Below are positions 1 through 11,935 of a DNA stretch of 64,000 nucleotides, one piece after another. Below the pieces are notes generated by a model. That model was not told the origin of the DNA and ran no database searches. It was given only the letters and a program-made list of their open reading frames with translations. The position numbers and the translations under genes are program-made. The DNA is taken from assembly GCA_018296165.2 (NCBI GenBank), contig JACKQL020000064.1, positions 186,001 through 250,000 on the forward strand, read 5' to 3'. How positions within the stretch are numbered: position 1 is the first letter of the stretch; every line of letters starts with the position of its first letter. Origin of the DNA: Termitomyces sp. T153 (lineage: Eukaryota; Basidiomycota; Agaricomycetes; Agaricales; Lyophyllaceae).

Positions 1-40
1 TCACGCTTTCCTTTCATTCACTACTTACGCAATAAACCAG

Positions 41-3000
41 AGCGATCTTCGGACCAAAACTGAGGAGTACGCTCACAAACAAAGGATGATGGACACTGAG
101 CTGAGCAAACACAAGCTAGAGAAGGAAAATTTACGAGAACAGATTGTATGTCTTTTTCTCTTCTCGAAATCATCTGCCTACATTGAACTCAGATTGAACG
201 TCAAAAAACGATCAAAAAAGACGAACGCAAACTTGAGAACTTAATCACCATTCCCTCCCAATTGAAGACGCTTCAAGATGACATGGACGAAAAGAGAGCA
301 CGTTTGACAAAGCACAAAACCGACATGAGCACGGCTCAGTATGATGTTAAGCTAACTGAAGTCCTTAGCAAAGTCAAAGTTCTCGAAGATCGACGAGAGT
401 TACTTAACAATGAACTCAGAACTCTGGGTCTACAATCGGACGTCAGAGCAAAGCTTAATTTGGCGAAAGAGGATATCAAGACGAAGGGTGCAGAGATTCT
501 CAACACGTATGTTTTGTGATGTAAGCATAAACAGTTCTCTAAACTCAATTCTAGACTTGAATTGGCGAATGTCAAGATCCGCAAGCTCACGAAAGAGAAA
601 GATGTGACCGTTGATACATTGGAGCCAGAAGTAAACCGTCTCACAGCGTTTGTTGCGAATCATTGCAGTTATAATTATAACTCGTCACTCATAGTAATAC
701 TCCAGAGGCCGCGAACAAAGATGCGAGGAACTAGAGAGACTTGCGAACACTGCCAATAATAATGTTTCGAAAGCAGAAGCCACAATCAGCAATGCGAAGG
801 CTCAGCTCAAGACGAAGAAGGATGAGCTTAGAGGTGAGCCTTACGTCATCTTGAGCAGGTCGATTCTCATACTATTTTCTAGTATTGGAGAGGCGGCTCA
901 AAAACGAGGTTGAAGGTGAAACCCTAGAGGCAGCAATTAAGGAGGCTGTTCGCGAAGCTGGACATCGGAAACAGTACGCTCCACTTTCTTTTGCTTACGA
1001 GTCATTCTCACCTGGTCGAAGATTGGATGGTAACCTAAGCGGAGGTGGTGCTGTATACGCTAATCTTCTGCGTGTTGGAAGACAGCAGAAGATGTGCGCA
1101 GCATGCAACCGACATCTGACTGATGAAGAGTTTAAAGTTTTCGAAAAGCATGTGAGTTTGTTGTTTCTTGTCTTCCTCCAAGGACGAGCAGCCCTAAATA
1201 TGTTTAGATGGAAGAAATGAAGAAGAAGGCATCCCCGGAGGCAATTGAGGACAATAAAAATGAAATGCAAGAATGGGAAAGTGAACTGGAGCGCTTACAA
1301 AGCTTGCGTCCTGTGGACGCTACTTGCCATCAGCTGAAAACCAAGGACATACCTGCACTGGAAAAGGAAATCAAAGAACTTGAAGACTCATATCCGGATC
1401 TCACTCGTGAAGCAGAAGAGGTAGGAGTTCACGTCGTGCTCACCGATTAAAATAGCGATCATCATCAATAGGCGGTTGATGATCTGGACGCGGTTAAACG
1501 GGAGCTCAAGGAAATCGGTGTTCTCAAGGAACATATCAAGACTATCGCGAGGCTTCGTGGAGAAGTCTCACGAGCAAAAGATGACGTTGCTCACTATGAG
1601 ACGGAGCTACAGGCCTCTGGATCCGTCAAAACAGCTGATGATGTCCAAAGAGACCTCGATGATGTAACAATTGAATTGTGAGGCTATCTTTACATCCATT
1701 TAATTGTGTCATGACATATGCCCAGGCGATCTCTCGAACGTGAAAAATCACAGATCACGACAGAACGGGAACGGCAGAAGGAAGCTCTCCGACTCATTGA
1801 AAACAGTATTCATGAGATGGAAATGAAGGAGAAAGACCTTATCAGCGAAGTAAAGGAGAAGGAGAAGGTCGAGAAAAGCATAGCGGAAATGCAGCAGGAG
1901 ATCATTACTTTCACCAACCGAACAAAAGTGCGCTCCAATAGTGATCGATGATCTTTCGCTCATAACAAAGATACAGGAGTTTGATGTCAAAATTTCGGAA
2001 GCCCGTGCACCGATTGATGCACTTGAGGAAGAGCGACGGAAATCACAAAATGACATGAACGTCAAGATTTCACAGGCCCAACATACTGCTCAGGAATTCA
2101 ATTCTAGTGTTGACAAGCTCGCTCTCATCAACAAAGGTGTTGAGCGGTGAGATATCATCATTCTTCTCACCACTTATTTGCTGACATCTCACGACCAAAG
2201 ATATGTCAAGGATCGGCGAGCTCGCCAGTTGACCGAATGCGCGCAGAATATCGAACACAGCGATGCCGAGATAAAGAGGCTTTCCGAGGACATTGAAGCA
2301 GCCAGAACATCGATTGCCGCAATTGAGAAAGAAATCAATGCTAGTGGAGCTTCCGTTGCCAACTATCGAGATAATATAAGGGTCCGAAAGTTAGCCAAGG
2401 ACATAATCGAGACACAAGCCGAAATGGATGCCTGCAACATGGATGAAGCAGCCAAAGCAAAACGAAATTTCGAAGAGAAGTATCCCAAGGCAAAGGAGAA
2501 AGAGAACAAACTGCAGACCAATGTAAGCGAAAAATGTTAGTCTGATGACAATTGACAATTGATTTCCACGCAGTACTCTCACATTGCCGGCGAAGTTAGC
2601 TCACATCAATCTCAACTCAAAGCCCTGGAAGCCGATCTCAAAGAGTTCAAGGACATTAACAAGAAATATACAGAACAGTTGATTCGTGTTAAGGCAAGCT
2701 CGCTCTGCTGTGACGGGAACAGTTTACACTGACGGACAAAATAGATGTCAGATATGGCGAACAGCGATTTGGAAAAATATGCCAAAGCTCTGGACAAGTC
2801 AGTTGAGACAAACGTTGTCCACAAATTCCTCTTCGAATTAAATGTTACATAGCGCGATTATGAAATATCACGGTCTTAAAATGGAAGAAGTCAATGACAC
2901 CATGAAACACCTTTGGAACAAAACGTATCAGGGAACAGGTGGGTTTTGCCTTGCGAAATGAAGCGTGTTGATCAAAGGCGTTCCAGACATCGACGGAATA

Positions 3001-3568
3001 AAGATACGCTCTGATGTCGAAGGTGGTGCTTCCAAACGATCATACAACTATCGAGTGTGTTTAGCCTTCCAGATTTGACCTGTTCTGACTTTGTCTAGGT
3101 GGTCATGACAAAGGACCAGGTAGAAATGGATATGCGTGGCAGGTGTTCCGCCGGCCAAAAAATGCTTGCTTCCATCATTATTCGTCTTGCACTTTCAGAC
3201 TCTTTCGGCCAGAATTGTGGTATTCTTGCCTTGGATGAACCAACCAACGCTCTCGACACAGAAAACATTGATGCGTTGGCTGCTAGCCTTGTGGAGTGCG
3301 TCTCAACAAGATTCATGCATGTAGCCACCTCTGACCTCTTCTGTGATCAGCATCATCAATGAAAGAAAGAGTCATTCAAACTTCCAGCTGATCATTATTA
3401 CTCATGATGAAAATTTCCTGAGAAAGCTCGGGCAGGCTGATGTAATGGAGTATTACTGGTTTGTGTGGCTAAACCTTGTCTTGTATTGAACAGTCTAACG
3501 TTTTTCACAGGCGAGTGTCTAGAGATTCGCGCCAGAAGTCCGTTATTGAGCGACAGAGGTTTAGATAA
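41..3568 (+). CDS. RAD50: RAD50 DNA repair ATPase, 5' end outside window
   Basis: This is the coiled-coil and C-terminal ATPase part of Rad50, the SMC-like subunit of the Mre11-Rad50-Nbs1 complex that tethers and processes DNA double-strand breaks in the nucleus. I reconstruct 17 exons: 41-145, 193-506, 555-647, 706-833, 883-1151, 1208-1420, 1472-1677, 1726-1867, 1929-2146, 2201-2522, 2574-2693, 2745-2797, 2853-2938, 2987-3054, 3099-3295, 3351-3458 and 3511-3568. Together they give 899 codons in one continuous phase; about 400 N-terminal residues with Walker A lie upstream. The zinc hook CAAC is at about 1095-1106, the ABC signature GRCSAGQK near 3139-3165, and Walker [12 protein letters not shown] near 3224-3260, followed by IIITHDENF (D-loop/H-loop). 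Intron 2694-2744 is GC-AG. Intron 1868-1928 has a weak GTCGAG donor but is the only way I found to keep frame. A further 48-nt intron at 974-1021 is possible and phase-neutral. Confidence 0.95.
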
Positions 3569-3758
3569 TTGTTCATGCAACGTTCATGTCTCATATATCT
3601 ATATTTTTGTGTACATTGATATCTTACAATGACTTCCGTAATCTATGACAATCTACGTGGGCCTTTGAGCCAAAACTTGAACCCGGGCCGGTAGGATTGT
3701 TGATCCGATAAGTTGTACTTTTAGATGCGAGTCCAATGTAAATACTTGAGCACCTCTA

Positions 3759-5261
3759 ATGCAGCCTCCTATTATTGGAGATCGTGTACGTCTTGAATCT
3801 CATCCAAATGCTAGAAATTGCGCCATCGCTACCTTGAGCCTCCTTCCAGGCTCTACTGTCGTTGTTGTTCCATCCCTTGCAAATGTATTGTTACCATTAG
3901 AAAAAGGCCATAGATGTGATTTTTGTTTCCAAGTATCGGATGCACAAAGAAAGCTGCGAAAATGTACAGGGTGTGCTTCTTACTGGTATTGCAGTGTGGA
4001 ATGTAAGTATGTTCACTTGTAAAGACCAAGCGAACGATCTTCATCTATTTATCCAGGTCAGTCTCTTCAATGGAAGAATCATCATAGGAAGATCTGCAAG
4101 AATTATTCCTTGTTTACTTCTTCGAGTTCATTTCAGACTCTTCAGAGCCACGAGAAACTTGACGCATTGTTACTCGCTCATCTCTTAGCTCAAGAGTCTG
4201 TTCCTGATCCATCATTACCACAAGACAACTCATTGGCAATATCTACCTTCCTTTCATTGCTTCCCGGGCCTCAAACGTTGGATGGGCTCAAAATTCCTCT
4301 ACCAAATTTGAAGCCAGCCATTCCACCAGAAATCGCAAGCTTAGTTTATGCAAGATTCAGCAACAACAATTTCGCAATTCATTCCCATCTCACTACCGTC
4401 GGCCATGGCATATTTCCTCTTGCCAGTCGCCTTTTCAATCATTCTTGTTATCCGAACGCAGCCCCAAAGTACCTATTTACTCCGACAGGGGTAGTTATGG
4501 AGGTCGTGGCTCTTCGGCAGATCCGTCAAGGTGAAGAGGTCGGTTGTACTTGTTGATTGAGCCTTTGCTCCAAGCTATTTATTGTACTCAGTCGAATTTC
4601 CCAGATCTGCATACCTTATCTTGACCCTGCGATGGTTCAAACTCGTCACCAGATCTTCGAATTCACCTACGGCTTCAAATGCACATGTCCATCTTGCGTC
4701 GAAATAGAGTCCTTTAATATACCGCCTCCTCCCGACGACCCGGATGAGCTTTCGGTCATTTCAAAATACCTTCGGGCTTTCGTTGGCCTGGAAGGTACAC
4801 TTTCGGATCTGCCGGAAAAGCCACGAGGGACTATACCTCGACAATTGTATTGCGTCTTTCATGAGACATATCTATCAAACCTTTCGGAAGTGTTCAGCAA
4901 AGCCTCTCACGAATCCCAGTACGAGTTAGCCATCGAAGCTGGTGTTACCTTACTTGGAGCATACATCCTGATATACCCACCAAACTACCCTCAAATAGGT
5001 AAGCTCTGCGGACGTGGTTCACCACTTTAAGCTAACAGTAAACTACGTCAAGGTGTACATCTTTTGGAACTGGCGAAGACGACATGGAATATGTTTGTCA
5101 TCCTTGAGACAAACGGGTTAGATACGGCACCAGCATTGAAAGCGAACGCTCGAGCGTTCCTTAACATGAGCCGCAATGTCTTGATGACGTTTGGAAAGGA
5201 GGGAGACGACGGAGGACCATTGTCTGAATTGGAGACCCTTCAATCTCTGCTAGAATCCTAG
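3759..5261 (+). CDS. SET and MYND domain protein (SMYD-like lysine methyltransferase)
   Basis: Predicted 442-residue protein from four exons: 3759-4002, 4057-4538, 4605-4998 and 5053-5261, all in phase. An MYND zinc finger sits inside a split SET domain, as in SMYD proteins: CDFC, CTGC and YCSVEC with the second half QSLQWKNHHRKIC across intron 1. The SET core shows GHGIFPLASRLFNHSCYPN, holding the NHSCxPN signature of the SAM/lysine pocket. GEEI..YLDPA follows across intron 2, then a post-SET cluster CTCPSC. The C-terminal helical part resembles the TPR-like lobe of SMYD enzymes. Such enzymes transfer methyl groups from SAM to lysines of histones or other proteins; the substrate cannot be inferred. 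It lies 190 bp downstream of RAD50 on the same strand. The ATG is the first in frame ahead of the SET N-terminal strand. Family call is firm; the specific orthologue is not. Confidence 0.9.
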
Positions 5262-5888
5262 GTCTCTGCTCTACTTGACAGTGCATACAAATGCTGAAAG
5301 GGGGGTTCTCTGTGTCATGACCTGATCCCTGAATGTGCAACTATATTCTTTGAGCCAAGGTTCCATTCAGCCTTTGAAGCTTTCAAGTGCCCCCAGCAAG
5401 CTTAATCTACCGCTTCCGCGAAAATCTTTTGGTTAATGAAGTACATGACCACTATTCTCCTCGTGGATATCGAGGCTCCGCTAATTGACTTTCTCTTGGT
5501 AGTGGTCCGAGGGCATCCTACAAATTTAGTCCCCTGGATAATAATACACATGTTCAACACATTTGTTAAACACGTTTGTTAAGGGAATAGATGTCCAGAG
5601 GCGGTTCACCGCGAGGAAATACTGTTACGTTACGTACTATGTGTGGGGGTTGACTTCGAGACTCTACTTATTTCTCCCTGATTCTCTGAGGCGACCGAAC
5701 CACTCCCGTTTTCACTGAGCTTGAAGCCTGAAGGACTATATTTATCTAATGAAACCGTTCTTATACTATACAAATGATATATACAGATGCTAGTTCATGA
5801 TCAGGCTTCCCCAAACAGGCGTTTCCTGTAGTGATCCCATGTATCAACAAAAATCATTTCACTCATTATTATGAAAAGTAACAGGTAC
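5262..5888. other. Intergenic, convergent 3' ends
   Basis: 627 bp between the stop codons of the SET/MYND gene (+) and the Derlin gene (-). I see no conserved coding segment or structured RNA; it probably holds both 3' UTRs and terminators. An imperfect direct repeat of the type ACACrTTTGTTAA occurs near 5551-5582. Confidence 0.6.
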
Positions 5889-6724
5889 TCACAGCCTCAA
5901 TGGTGGTTCACTGAAAAATGTCTTTCCACCAATCATCTCGCGTGTCCAAACGTCACGCATGAACCACCCAATGTGCCCGACAGCGCACCCCAAGAGGTCG
6001 CCAGCTGCTGCCTTCCACGTGCCATTAAGGACCCAGGAGAAAGCAACGAGAGCGACAGGGAGATACGGTGCAGTGATTGTGAAAAGGCCGAAGAGGGATA
6101 TGGGTGTGGACGGGTGCCGCCTGGACCAGAGGTAGATAGGAACGAAGGCGAGCGAAGAAGACAGGAAAGGGAGATTGAAAAGGGGTGCGATCATCTGAAA
6201 TTGTGTTAGCGTTGTACGTAGTAGGATTGGAGGTGGAACACACGAGGAGCATTACGGAGGAGAGGAAGAGGAGCCAGAAATAATCTGCTTTGCGGTTTGC
6301 GAAAGACGACTCTTCGAGCATCCTGCTGTATCGCATGCTATAACGATCTCACTGAGCGAAGAGCGATGTGGCATATGGATGTGTACTCACAAAAAGAAGA
6401 GATGGAAGACAAAGTCCAGCGATATCGGTCCAAAGTAGAAGAACGTCGTCACGGCACGCCATATCTGTTCACATTAGGCTCAGAGCACCTTGAACTGTAC
6501 AGCAAATCCTCACCTGAGCATTATTGAATGCACTTTTCGGGCTGTAGTAGAGTTGTAATGTGGTCACCAGCTGGCATTGCTGAAGGGCGTTGTCAATGAA
6601 GGATTTATCGAGAATGGGCATGAGCGACACGTACGATGGCCAGACTAGTAAGGACAGAAAGTGCGAGCCAGCCACGCGTGATAGGCGGGATTTGAAAGAC
6701 CCAAGCTTCAATACCGACTGGCAT
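5889..6724 (-). CDS. Derlin / Der1-like rhomboid pseudoprotease (ERAD)
   Basis: Five exons on the minus strand: 6635-6724, 6514-6570, 6391-6464, 6244-6337 and 5889-6194, giving 206 residues in phase. The start MPVGIEAWVFQIPPITRGW is the family's N-terminus (IPPxTR). It is followed by LQLYYSPKSAFNNAQIWRA, then TTFFYFGPISLDFVFHLFFF and the RYSRMLEE motif, which is the Derlin TM2 and WR region. Later exons are strongly hydrophobic, with several further membrane segments and a GHIGWFMRDVW stretch near the C-terminus. Derlins are rhomboid-like proteins without catalytic residues that help move misfolded proteins out of the ER for p97/Cdc48-dependent degradation. At 206 residues it is slightly short, with little cytosolic tail and no obvious SHP motif. 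Which Derlin paralogue it is cannot be decided. Confidence 0.9.
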
Positions 6725-7105
6725 TGCGATGAGGAAGAGAAATGACAACTCGATTAGGCGCTCGGACACGTGGCTGCACAAATAGTCCCACAAAAATATA
6801 AATATCACATGCTTCATATAGTATACAACTCGTGATAGAAGATCCTAAGAACGTTGTTGATAAGGGGAAAGATATCGGGATATGTACATGAAATCATTTC
6901 GTGTGCAGGAGCAAGTAACTAGATATAAGAAATAAACAAAAATCAGACACCTAGAAGCAAAAGTGGGCATAGATATCGAAAACCATATACTTAATGCTTA
7001 ACGCAGCCAACACCAGGTAGCCTCCCAAGGACCAAGGAACAGAAAAAAACCATATTCCTCCTGAATCCTAATCCATCAAGCAAAGCAAGAAAGATCCACT
7101 AGACA
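6725..7105. other. Intergenic, Derlin 5' flank
   Basis: 381 bp between the Derlin start and the stop of the next minus-strand gene. It is AT-rich with no conserved coding segment; it probably carries the Derlin promoter and the 3' UTR of the NDK-like gene. No specific site is recognisable. Confidence 0.6.
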
Positions 7106-8864
7106 TCAAACAGCAATCGGCTTAAAGCTCGAGGGCGCGACTCTCGACGATCTATTTTTTTTCTTCGCAGCGGCAGCGGCAGCTAAATTCTCCGCCTCCT
7201 GTTTCGCTGCACGTAGGACGGCACTCCTATTCGTGCGTGGTGTTATCGAGGGGCTGGAATGCAGTGACGCAACGCTGCTTGGGCGCGGAGGCCGTGCAGT
7301 TGGTCTAGATGGTGAATCTGCATCTGCATCTGCGTTTGCGTCTCCGTTTGTGGCAGGGGCATTAGGAGTAGAGGGATTGGAAGCAACAGTAGGGGTCGTC
7401 CCGAGCACGGATGACGGTCGCCTGACTGCGTATCGCGAAGGGGTAGTAGATAGGGATGCTCGGGATGCGGAGCGTGCTGATGGAGCTGAGGGTGAAGCTA
7501 CAGGCGTGGATGTGACTTTTGGAGAAGAACCACTGGAGCTCGTCGAGGTAGTGCGTGCCATTCCTGGAAGCTTGGGTGTCGTCGCACAGCGGACTATGAG
7601 GAGGGACAGCATCAGTATTCACGCGGTACAAAGAGACATGAGCGAGGCAACGCACACATGAACGACGAGGGGGGAGCCTGTTCCCCCCGCTGCCTCAATT
7701 CCGCGCTCTTGTTCGACCTCGGCGAAACAGAAGGCGGTTTAACAGACGCAACAACAATCGATTCCCTCCTCTTGTGCCCGGGCACACCCTCAAACATATT
7801 CATCTGCACCCCACCCGACTCCCTCCTCCTCGGCGACGGTGTCGTAGGCTCGAGCCCCAACCTCAACGACGCCGCGCGCGTCATCTTGGGCGTGATACTC
7901 GGCGCGGCAGTCGACGCAACGGTGATTGTCTCAGAGCGTTTATGCCCAGGCACGTTCTCGAACGTCTTCTTCAATTGTTCCTTCGACGGGGGCGTGCGGG
8001 GGCCAACCTGTGTCTTCTCAACGACCACGCCGGCGCGTAAGGCCGCGGCACGCGTGGTGCGCGGAACGATGTTGGGTGCAGCGTTGGTTGCTGGGACGGG
8101 GCGCGCGCGGAACGCAGGTTTACCTGACACAGAGAGGCGGGAGCCGCCGGCAGTAGAGGGGTTGGTAGCGGTGGAGTGTGTGTGCCCGTCGTCCGGCGCA
8201 GCCAGCGTAATAGAGTCGAGCGAGTTGTAGTTGAAGTTGTCGCTGTCGTCTGCAGGGAGCTCGGTGGTGGGAAAGGGCGGTGATGATGCGAAAATGGATG
8301 CGATTTGGAGTTCGGCGGTCGGTGTGTCTGGCGAGCCCATGACTGCGTTTTGGGCGAGATCGTTGCCGAAGAGGGCGCGCAGGGAGTGGGGCGCGTCGGC
8401 GCGGGCGACTTGTGGGTCTGCGTTGCCCATGAGGGTTGCCCAGACTTCGACGGCACGACGGCGTTCGAGGACATATACCCAGACAGCGCCCCTAATTCAA
8501 CGACGATCAGTCTGAGTCAACCAAATTTCTGACCCAGCTCACTCGGAAAAGGAGGCAGCATCTTCACCAAAGAGCTCGTACAGAGTATCCGGGTCCGTCT
8601 CAGTGTCAAACTCCATCCGCCTCTCTTTGACGATCTGATACAAGTATCAAGGGCATGCGCATTTTTTTCAGGCAAAAATCCCACCTCAAAGCTGGCTTCC
8701 TGGATTCTGTGTTCTATCTCGAAGCGGTGCGGCAGGGCATGGGGCTTGATTATAGCGACTGTTCTGGTAATAGGGTAGGTTGACTGTGAGTGTTGTAGAC
8801 CTAGGGCGTTTTCCTCTACATGAAGGGTGTTCTGGGACTGAGGGGGAGAGGACGAGGCAGACAT
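7106..8864 (-). CDS. Nucleoside-diphosphate-kinase-like protein with repeat-rich tail
   Basis: Four exons, 8685-8864, 8543-8634, 7656-8491 and 7106-7593, encode 531 residues in phase. Residues about 33-170 follow the NDK fold: TVAIIKPHAL, then a FEIVKER segment, WVYVLERRRAVEVW, SLRALFGND and NAVMGSPD. In active NDKs the last motif is NxxHGSD with the phosphorylated histidine; here that position is Met, so kinase activity is doubtful (inference). The remaining 350 residues are Ser/Pro/Thr/Ala-rich and low in complexity. They contain a degenerate tandem unit FE-x-VPGHKR-x-E-[ST]-I followed by PS[IV][ST]P and AxLR, with related half-units ending AAALRAG, AASLRLG, SAELRQR and SAVLRAA. The last half-unit lies in exon 4, which supports the splice at 7594-7655. 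The function of the tail is unknown. Confidence 0.82.
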
Positions 8865-9228
8865 GGTGTACGAAAAGTAAGTAGACGAAAAGACGTAGCC
8901 AAAGAGGACTCAGGTGAGTTGACCGTGAATATTCCGTCCGAGTTGTGTTGATCCCTGATGTCTGTGCGCGGCAGCCGGAACGCCTTGGCTACCCGACAGT
9001 GCGCCCACGAGCTCATGTTAAGATATCTTTAGTTGAGAATTGATGAACAAGGATTCGAAGAAACACAACGTAAACGTGATCATCCATGGTTCCTGAGTTC
9101 CATACTGTTCCAAGGAATGAGATTATAGTGGGCTACACTGAATGCCATGATTATCGATACATGCTAAAAGAAAGGAATATGATATATGTTCCTAGCTCCC
9201 CGTCCTCTGTCTATGGCTCTAGGCCAAC
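8865..9228. other. Intergenic between NDK-like gene and TAM41
   Basis: 364 bp between the start of the NDK-like gene and the stop of TAM41, both on the minus strand. I see no conserved coding signal. It should include the promoter of the NDK-like gene and the 3' UTR of TAM41. Confidence 0.6.
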
Positions 9229-10586
9229 TCACCGCGAACCGGTCCACCATTTACTAACTTTCGCCACACTATACTTGACGCTCTTCCCAAGTCCCGCGCT
9301 AGCGATACCTTTAACAGACTGTACTGCAGCGGGGTATTGCACAATCTTTCTCATCTCTAAAAACATTTTGAAAAAATAGACGGGATAGGACAAAGAAACC
9401 ACTCACCCTCGGTTAGCGTCTGCGGCAACCTCTCATCTCTCGCCAACTCCAACCAAGAAGCATCATCAACGTTGGTCGACAGCTCCGATGTTCTCGGATA
9501 ACGCTCACTGACACCCTTAAGCAAATTCCACGGCAGCTTCCTCAAATGAGCCGCCCTCGCCGTCGGGCTCGTGTCCTGCCGGACCATCGTCTCCGTCGCA
9601 GGCCACTGCACGCCCGGCAGCCCCACGGCAAGTCTGTGATACAGCTCCTTGAACTGTGGGCCCTGCTTCCGCACAATGTTCACGACCTTGCCCCTATTCT
9701 CCGCCGGGAGCCACATCCTCGGATCACCGTTGTACGAGATGCCAGCAATCCGCTCGAAAAGCGCTGTCTCTGGGAATTCGTGCGGGAGCGTGAGGAGCGC
9801 GGCACGGACTGCGGAGGTGAGATTGACCTGCTGCGTGAGCCGGACGCGCGCGTCGTCCTTGATTATCCGGAGTGGTTTGTGCATGCGTCCCGCTAGATAT
9901 AGTGATTTCCAGTTCAGTAGGTCTGAACATAAATTATCTACCGTCGTGATACCATACTTGATTCTCTGTGATCGGGAGAAGGAGTTAAATCAATTGGTCA
10001 GTCCGGCCGGCATCTAAGCACGTACCACGCCTCCTACGAGAACATAAGGATTGAACCAGACGCCTGGTCCGATCTCCTCCAATCGCGAGACATACGAGGA
10101 ACCAAGAAGTCGTGCGTGTAATGGGTAGTGATGGGGGTGCTGTTGCATATTGATGGAGTGAAAATGCGCAGAATGTGTGACTGCAAACATGAAATCGAGC
10201 ATAGGCTTGTCATCTTCTTTCAGCGGGTCATACCCGTCCTGGTCAAAGACACCAGATCCATACGCGAATGCATAACGTATGGGAGCATCGAACTGAGAGA
10301 CGATAGATTCGAGCAGCGCTCGTGTGCTGTCTGCGACGGGAAGTAGTTGGTTTCTGCCAAAGGTGGAGGGAAGAGTAGGTATCGCTGGATGTTTATAGAA
10401 CACTGCTGGGCGTGGGCGCGGGTATGGAGATATGCGAGGCCTGCTGGGTTTATTCAGGGTTTTTGGTGGTAGCGGCGGCGGGATGTCATCTGGAGCAGAG
10501 GAGTGGACAGATTCAGTGGCGAGAGTGCGGACTACAAGAAGAACTGGGCGCGATACAGCGCGCGAGCTGCGTGTAATAGAGAGCAT
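9229..10586 (-). CDS. TAM41: Mitochondrial phosphatidate cytidylyltransferase Tam41
   Basis: Three exons (10026-10586, 9407-9966, 9229-9349) encode 413 residues in phase. Tam41/MMP37 makes CDP-diacylglycerol from phosphatidic acid and CTP in the mitochondrial inner membrane for cardiolipin synthesis. The N-terminus is rich in Arg/Ser with no early acidic residues (MLSITRSSRAVSRPVLLVVR), a plausible mitochondrial presequence. Family motifs seen: YAFAYGSGVFDQDGYD (nucleotidyltransferase GSG), PMLDFMFAVTHSAHFHSIN, FNPYVLVGG, IKYGITTVDNL, LNWKSLYLAGRMHKPLR, then SYNGDPRM and PAAVQSVKGIASAGLGKSV at the C-terminus. The exon 3 acceptor was chosen at 9350 because only that phase gives the conserved tail. 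It appears to be intact host sequence and is the last recognisable normal gene before the repeat region. Confidence 0.93.
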
Positions 10587-11440
10587 CAGAACAAGCGAGT
10601 GAAGGGAAGGTTAAATTTGATGAAGATTGGTGAAAAGAAAGTCGTGTGGCTGTCAATTCAAAACTGGTGATCGAAGCACGCTCCGGGTTCACGTGTCGGA
10701 ACACGGATGTGGAAAAATAAAATGAAAATCGGATAAAACTATTTGGAAATCCCAAAGGCCGTTGCCAAACTCTCATTCCGACGTCCGTCGTGAGCTAAAA
10801 ATCATAATAGAATAAATGTCAACTTTATGACAAATTTGTAAAAAAAACGTTCAAGTCATCTCATACAATTCGGTACACTAAGTCAATGATGGGGGATCAA
10901 TCGCGTCGCGAGAACTATGGCCGGCTCAATCGATGCTGAGAAAAATACATACCACAAAAAAAACTAAACAGTAAGTGGCCAACACAGAATCCCTTTTTCA
11001 GATTCAACATTGTTGTTGACATTGACTTTGGTAATCCTGCCAATGAACACACTGTCAAACTGTCCCCCATCATTCAATTTCCTGTTATTGACATACAGCC
11101 CATCATCATCTGGTCCCCTATGGTTGTTTCCATTGCCCAACTGAGGCCACCTCCCATCAACATCCATAGAACTACAAATGTCCCTCCAGCTGAGACCCAC
11201 ACCAATTTTTCAAAGCCTTGCCTTCATCACCACTTCCTCAATCATCTTTACCTTTGTTACTATCCTCTCCCTCTCCCTCTTCACCCATCACTTTTCAGAT
11301 TCAAGGACAGAATGTAATTGTGTAATGCGCCTTGAGTTTTGAATCACATGTGAAAAGCGAGGATTCACTAGCTTCGTCAAAAGCATAAGCATAAGCATTT
11401 GGACAGTTTTTCTCTGATGTATCATCATCAGTCTAAGATG
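10587..11440. other. TAM41 upstream region grading into repeat DNA
   Basis: The first about 370 bp look like ordinary upstream sequence. From about 10,960 to 11,340 the sequence becomes CpG-poor and polypyrimidine-rich on the plus strand. A 78-codon open stretch on the minus strand (10964-11200, beginning MGLSWRDICSS) may be a decayed transposon coding fragment, but I do not recognise it. This is where base composition changes from gene island to repeat territory. Confidence 0.45.
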
Positions 11441-11448
11441 AAAATACT

Positions 11449-11935
11449 TCAAAAAGGCGTTGCACTGACTGAAGTAACTGTAGAATTGAACCCCCGATTT
11501 AGGGCAAGTAGCTGGAGTGTTGTGCTTTCCTGAACAACAATTGGCAGAATTGGCTGCAAAGAAATGTAAGACCTTCTAAACGACTCAAGAATTGAATCCT
11601 TATTTACTTGGGTTTCCGTCGAGGTTGGCTTTACATGCAGATTGACACCCAACCGCAGCACCTGCGGCATTGAATGGGCCCTTTAATCGAGCGGGACCTG
11701 GGTAGCAATGGTCAAATTGTGTTTGCAGGTTTACTGGAGGAGCAACCAACATTTGGCTACCAAATCAACTGGGCAATCAGCCACTGGACAGCCTTTGTTG
11801 TTCGTGATCCTGAACGTATCAAACAAGGAATCAATGAGATGCACTTTTTAACAACTTACTTTATTGGCAGATTGAATCCGTCCACATTAGATACTAGAAG
11901 AGCCATTTTAGAAAGTGTTCGCATAATATAAGTGA
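11449..11935. other. Unassigned sequence with short open frames
   Basis: There is an 85-codon open frame on the plus strand (11674-11931, containing FVVRDPERIKQGINEMHF) and a 73-codon one on the minus strand (11449-11670). The sequence is not CpG-depleted and ends where a thaumatin-like pseudogene is cut off, so it may be the end of an inserted element. No family is recognised; coding status is unknown. Confidence 0.3.

Noticed and set aside
336..644. 102-codon minus-strand open frame inside RAD50
   Set aside because: It is the antisense shadow of RAD50 exons 2-3, which show a clear coiled-coil protein in phase with flanking exons.
7233..8230. Long plus-strand open frames over the NDK-like gene
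   Set aside because: They are antisense to a GC-rich low-complexity tail; the minus strand has the NDK motifs, repeats and consistent splice phases.
9086..9379. 97-codon plus-strand frame near the TAM41 3' end
   Set aside because: It overlaps TAM41 exon 3 on the other strand and has no recognisable domain.
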